The translations under genes and the position numbers were made by a program. From Neobacillus sp. DY30 (GTDB lineage Bacteria; Bacillota; Bacilli; Bacillales; Cytobacillaceae): a stretch of DNA of 64,000 bases. Each line of letters opens with the position of its first letter. Position 1 is the stretch's first letter. This document shows positions 62,042 to 64,000 of the stretch, one piece after another. The stretch spans positions 4,160,001 through 4,224,000 of the forward strand of contig NZ_CP126093.1 of assembly GCF_030123065.1 (NCBI RefSeq), in the 5' to 3' direction. Under the pieces are notes generated by a model that worked only from the letters and a program-made list of their open reading frames with translations, did not search any database and was not told the DNA's origin.

Positions 62042-62254
62042 GTGGAAACAGTAGTAGGATTGCACCGAAACCATTTTGGTGAGATTATTAGCTTTGTTAC
62101 TTCCGAAGGCCGGGTCATCTCTTATCAAAAAGCATTACTAGAAGCAGCAGACGGAATTATCCAAGGCGTTCAGGCAACTGAGAATCATGATGGGAAACTT
62201 GTTCTAAATCCTGAGCAGGATCCATCCTTTGATCAATATCCAAATTTATTTTAA
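62042..62254 (+). CDS. DUF3892 domain protein
   Basis: A 70-residue single-domain protein. It starts at a GTG after AAAGGGGGGAAACGTT and reads VVGLHRNHFGEIISFVTSEGR, then VISYQKALLEAADGIIQGVQ, close to the DUF3892 family (a small beta-beta-alpha fold). Function unknown. Monocistronic, convergent with mntR. Confidence 0.8.
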   Translation: METVVGLHRNHFGEIISFVTSEGRVISYQKALLEAADGIIQGVQATENHDGKLVLNPEQDPSFDQYPNLF

Positions 62255-62299
62255 TTCAGAAAGGGAACATCGATAATGTAGCCTATGAATACCATTTTT

Positions 62300-62351
62300 G
62301 TTGTTTCCTTAATGAAATGGGTCTCATGAGATCCTTCTTAACGAAAACAAC
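62300..62351. repeat. Long imperfect inverted repeat
   Basis: Arms starting GTTGTTTCCTTAATGAA and, on the other strand, GTTGTTTTCGTTAAGAA meet at GTCTCATGAGATC. The hairpin covers about 52 bases between the convergent DUF3892 and mntR genes. It may be an extra terminator or a miniature repeat. Confidence 0.55.
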
Positions 62352-62356
62352 AGTAA

Positions 62357-62380
62357 AAGCACCTGGTTTCTACCAGGTGC
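62357..62380. terminator. Bidirectional terminator of the DUF3892 and mntR genes
   Basis: AGCACCTGG and CCAGGTGCT form a perfect nine-base stem around TTTCTA between the convergent genes. Confidence 0.7.
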
Positions 62381-62385
62381 TAAGT

Positions 62386-62808
62386 TTATTCTGCTTCGTT
62401 TTGTTTTTGAATTTCTTTTAATGCTTCTATCCTCGATTCATCTTCTTGAAAAAATTGAACCAAATCAACGATTCGTTCAATCGAATCCCAGCTTAAGTGG
62501 TGTTCGATTCCTTCAACATCTTTATATATATTTTCATCTTTGACGCCGATGATTTTTAGAAACTGTTCCAGTAGATCATGTCGAAATACGAGTCGCTTTC
62601 CAATCTTATTCCCTTTAGTGGTTAAGCTAAAGCCTCGGTATTTCTCATAGACAAGATATTCATCTTTGTCCAGCTTTTGAACCATTTTTGTTACTGAGGA
62701 GGGATGAACAGATAATGCCTCTGCAATATCTGATACTCGGGCGTATCCTTTTTCTTCAATTAACATATATATTTGTTCAATATAATCTTCCATACTCGGT
62801 GTTGGCAT
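62386..62808 (-). CDS. mntR: Manganese transport regulator MntR
   Basis: A DtxR-family repressor, 140 residues, that shuts off manganese uptake genes when Mn2+ is plentiful. The metal ligands known from B. subtilis MntR are all in place: Asp8, Glu11, His77, Glu99, Glu102 and His103. The winged-helix reads [22 protein letters not shown]. The ATG at 62808 follows GGAGGT; the frame beyond to 62874 has no ribosome binding site. Confidence 0.96.
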   Translation of the reverse strand: MPTPSMEDYIEQIYMLIEEKGYARVSDIAEALSVHPSSVTKMVQKLDKDEYLVYEKYRGFSLTTKGNKIGKRLVFRHDLLEQFLKIIGVKDENIYKDVEGIEHHLSWDSIERIVDLVQFFQEDESRIEALKEIQKQNEAE

Positions 62809-62874
62809 CCCGTACCTCCATAAAAAATACTCTCTTAAAAGTTTACTATAGAAAAAAAATAGTGACAAGTTCAA

Positions 62875-64000
62875 TTATGGCTTTGTCACAGTTTTGGAAT
62901 TCTGTTCTTCGAATAAAAACTTAATCCTCTGCTCTTGTTCATCTAGAAAAAGCCTTGCATTAAACGATTTATCCTTATTGGTAAAACCTTCAATCAACTC
63001 CGTTTTCCCTTCAGATAACAGAAGTTTAACATTCTTTTGGGTAATGTTTTTCCCAAGGATTTTTTTAGATATTGTGAAATTGCATTGGTTTTGTTGATAG
63101 TTAGAACACCCGTAAAAGCTGCCTTTATCCACAATGGAGCCATCACATTTTTTACATTTGCCAAGTTTTGTACCGCCTTTACCCTTTGTCATCTTCTTAC
63201 TAGGGGTAAAATTTTCACGTACATCTTCTGAGAAAACCCAATTAGCAGAATGACCTACACCTGATGAGATTAGGTGGGAGACCATTTTATTGGTCTGTTC
63301 CATAAAATTCTTGGGAGAAGCTGATCCCTCTGATATTTCTTTCAATTTTTGCTCCCATTTTGCTGTCATTTCCGGCGAAGCTAAAATTTCCTGTCCAATG
63401 GCTTCAATTAAAATTCTAGCTTTAGCTGTCGCATATACTAGGTTCTTCCTTACATCAATATATTTTCTGTCTTTTAACATGGTAATAATACCAGCTCTCG
63501 TCGCTTCAGTGCCCAAGCCTTCCGTTTTGGACAAGATTTTCTCCATTTCCTTGTCTTCGATATGTTTACCTGCTGTCTTCATTAACGTAATTAACTGACC
63601 TTCGGTATAGCGTTTTGGCGGCTGGGTCTGGCTTTCTTTTACATCCACCTTTACCGTACGGCCTTGTTCCCCTTTGGCTAATTGTGGAAGAGCCGGTTCA
63701 TCCTCTTTTTCCTTTTGGTTGATGACCTTCCGCCAGCCTTCTTCAATTTGAACCTTACCTTTTGATTGAAACACTGCCCGTCCATCTACCAATGTTGTTA
63801 TGGTTGTATATTCGGCAATTGCTTTTGGATAATGTGCCGCTATTAAACTCGTAACAATGAGGTCGTAAAGTTTCTTTTCATCGGGATCAAGCCTATCGAT
63901 ATTGGGAATTTGTTCCGTTGGTATAATCGCATAGTGGTCTGTTACCTTTTTTTCGTTTACATACCGCTTGTTATCAACAAGTGATTCTAACGGCAGTGGA
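62875..64000 (-). CDS. topB: DNA topoisomerase III, C-terminal part (runs off right edge)
   Basis: The open frame continues to the window edge, so the start and the catalytic Tyr region upstream are absent. The last 375 residues show the type IA features VTDHYAIIPT, the LITLMKTAGKH and GLGTEATRAGII segments, and a C-terminal zinc-finger-like domain with GKCKKCDGSIVDKGSFYGC. These are closer to TopB than to TopA. It relaxes negative supercoils and helps resolve recombination intermediates. There is no terminator between it and mntR. Confidence 0.9.
   Translation of the reverse strand, partial: PLPLESLVDNKRYVNEKKVTDHYAIIPTEQIPNIDRLDPDEKKLYDLIVTSLIAAHYPKAIAEYTTITTLVDGRAVFQSKGKVQIEEGWRKVINQKEKEDEPALPQLAKGEQGRTVKVDVKESQTQPPKRYTEGQLITLMKTAGKHIEDKEMEKILSKTEGLGTEATRAGIITMLKDRKYIDVRKNLVYATAKARILIEAIGQEILASPEMTAKWEQKLKEISEGSASPKNFMEQTNKMVSHLISSGVGHSANWVFSEDVRENFTPSKKMTKGKGGTKLGKCKKCDGSIVDKGSFYGCSNYQQNQCNFTISKKILGKNITQKNVKLLLSEGKTELIEGFTNKDKSFNARLFLDEQEQRIKFLFEEQNSKTVTKP

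Noticed and set aside
1-64000. CRISPR array, tRNA, rRNA, transposase or prophage
   Set aside because: I found no regular direct repeats with spacers, no cloverleaf sequences and no such coding genes; the 20-base-period arrays have short, uneven units and are not CRISPR.

Overview
The window looks like chromosomal DNA of a low-GC, spore-forming Bacillaceae, probably Neobacillus or a close relative. It carries a GerA-type germination operon, a YjcZ-family spore protein, MntR, bacilliredoxin and Ktr-type potassium uptake. Its backbone matches the Bacillus subtilis ypm-msr, plsC-dfrA-thy and ypjP-ypiP-yphP-ypgR-ypgQ gene order. Almost every gene is on the minus strand. I saw no tRNA, rRNA, CRISPR array, transposase or phage gene. 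Both ends cut a gene: kamA on the left and topB on the right.

Layout. 1-8.7 kb: a beta-lysine/acetyl-beta-lysine locus (kamA, a sigma-54 activator, ablB, an aldehyde dehydrogenase, yodQ, yodR, yodS, yodT). 8.9-16.3 kb: potassium transporter, S66 peptidase, FAD protein, YjcZ, DUF502, msrA-msrB, and an RsgA-type GTPase preceded by what looks like a complete leader-peptide attenuator. 16.5-19.4 kb: DUF4397 protein and ypmS-ypmR-ypmQ(sco). 19.5-25.7 kb: ger operon, an MBL-fold hydrolase with a FadR-like operator, a DegV protein and an orphan. 25.9-36 kb: a compact eleven-gene [NiFe]-hydrogenase operon with subunits, cytochrome b, protease, a Rieske-like protein and hypABFCDE, next to tatC and tatA. 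37.5-40 kb: orphan, plsC, dfrA, thyA. 40-51.4 kb: a secreted lethal-factor-like metalloprotease and a tellurite/stress (Ter) island in two operons, each behind a near-perfect ECF-sigma promoter. 51.5-64 kb: ypjP, ypiP, brxA, cvfC, ABC-F, HD hydrolase, small orphan, degV, orphan, fhs, metA, DUF3892, mntR, topB.

How genes work together. The lysine locus can be read as L-lysine to beta-lysine (KamA), N-acetylation (AblB), transamination (YodT), CoA activation (YodR/S) and deacylation (YodQ). kamA seems to have been placed under its own sigma-54 promoter. The hydrogenase operon holds structural, maturation and haem b subunits, and the TatA/TatC pair could export the Tat-tagged small subunit with its large partner. 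The Ter island combines TerD, TerC and TelA with a set of phosphoribosyltransferase-like, HAD and aldolase enzymes thought to make an unidentified nucleoside-like metabolite. The most notable items are the RsgA leader attenuator, the all-cysteine Rieske-like hydrogenase protein, the 20-bp-periodic CGCAGATA intergenic arrays, the sigma-54 rewiring of kamA, and the two ECF promoters of the Ter island.
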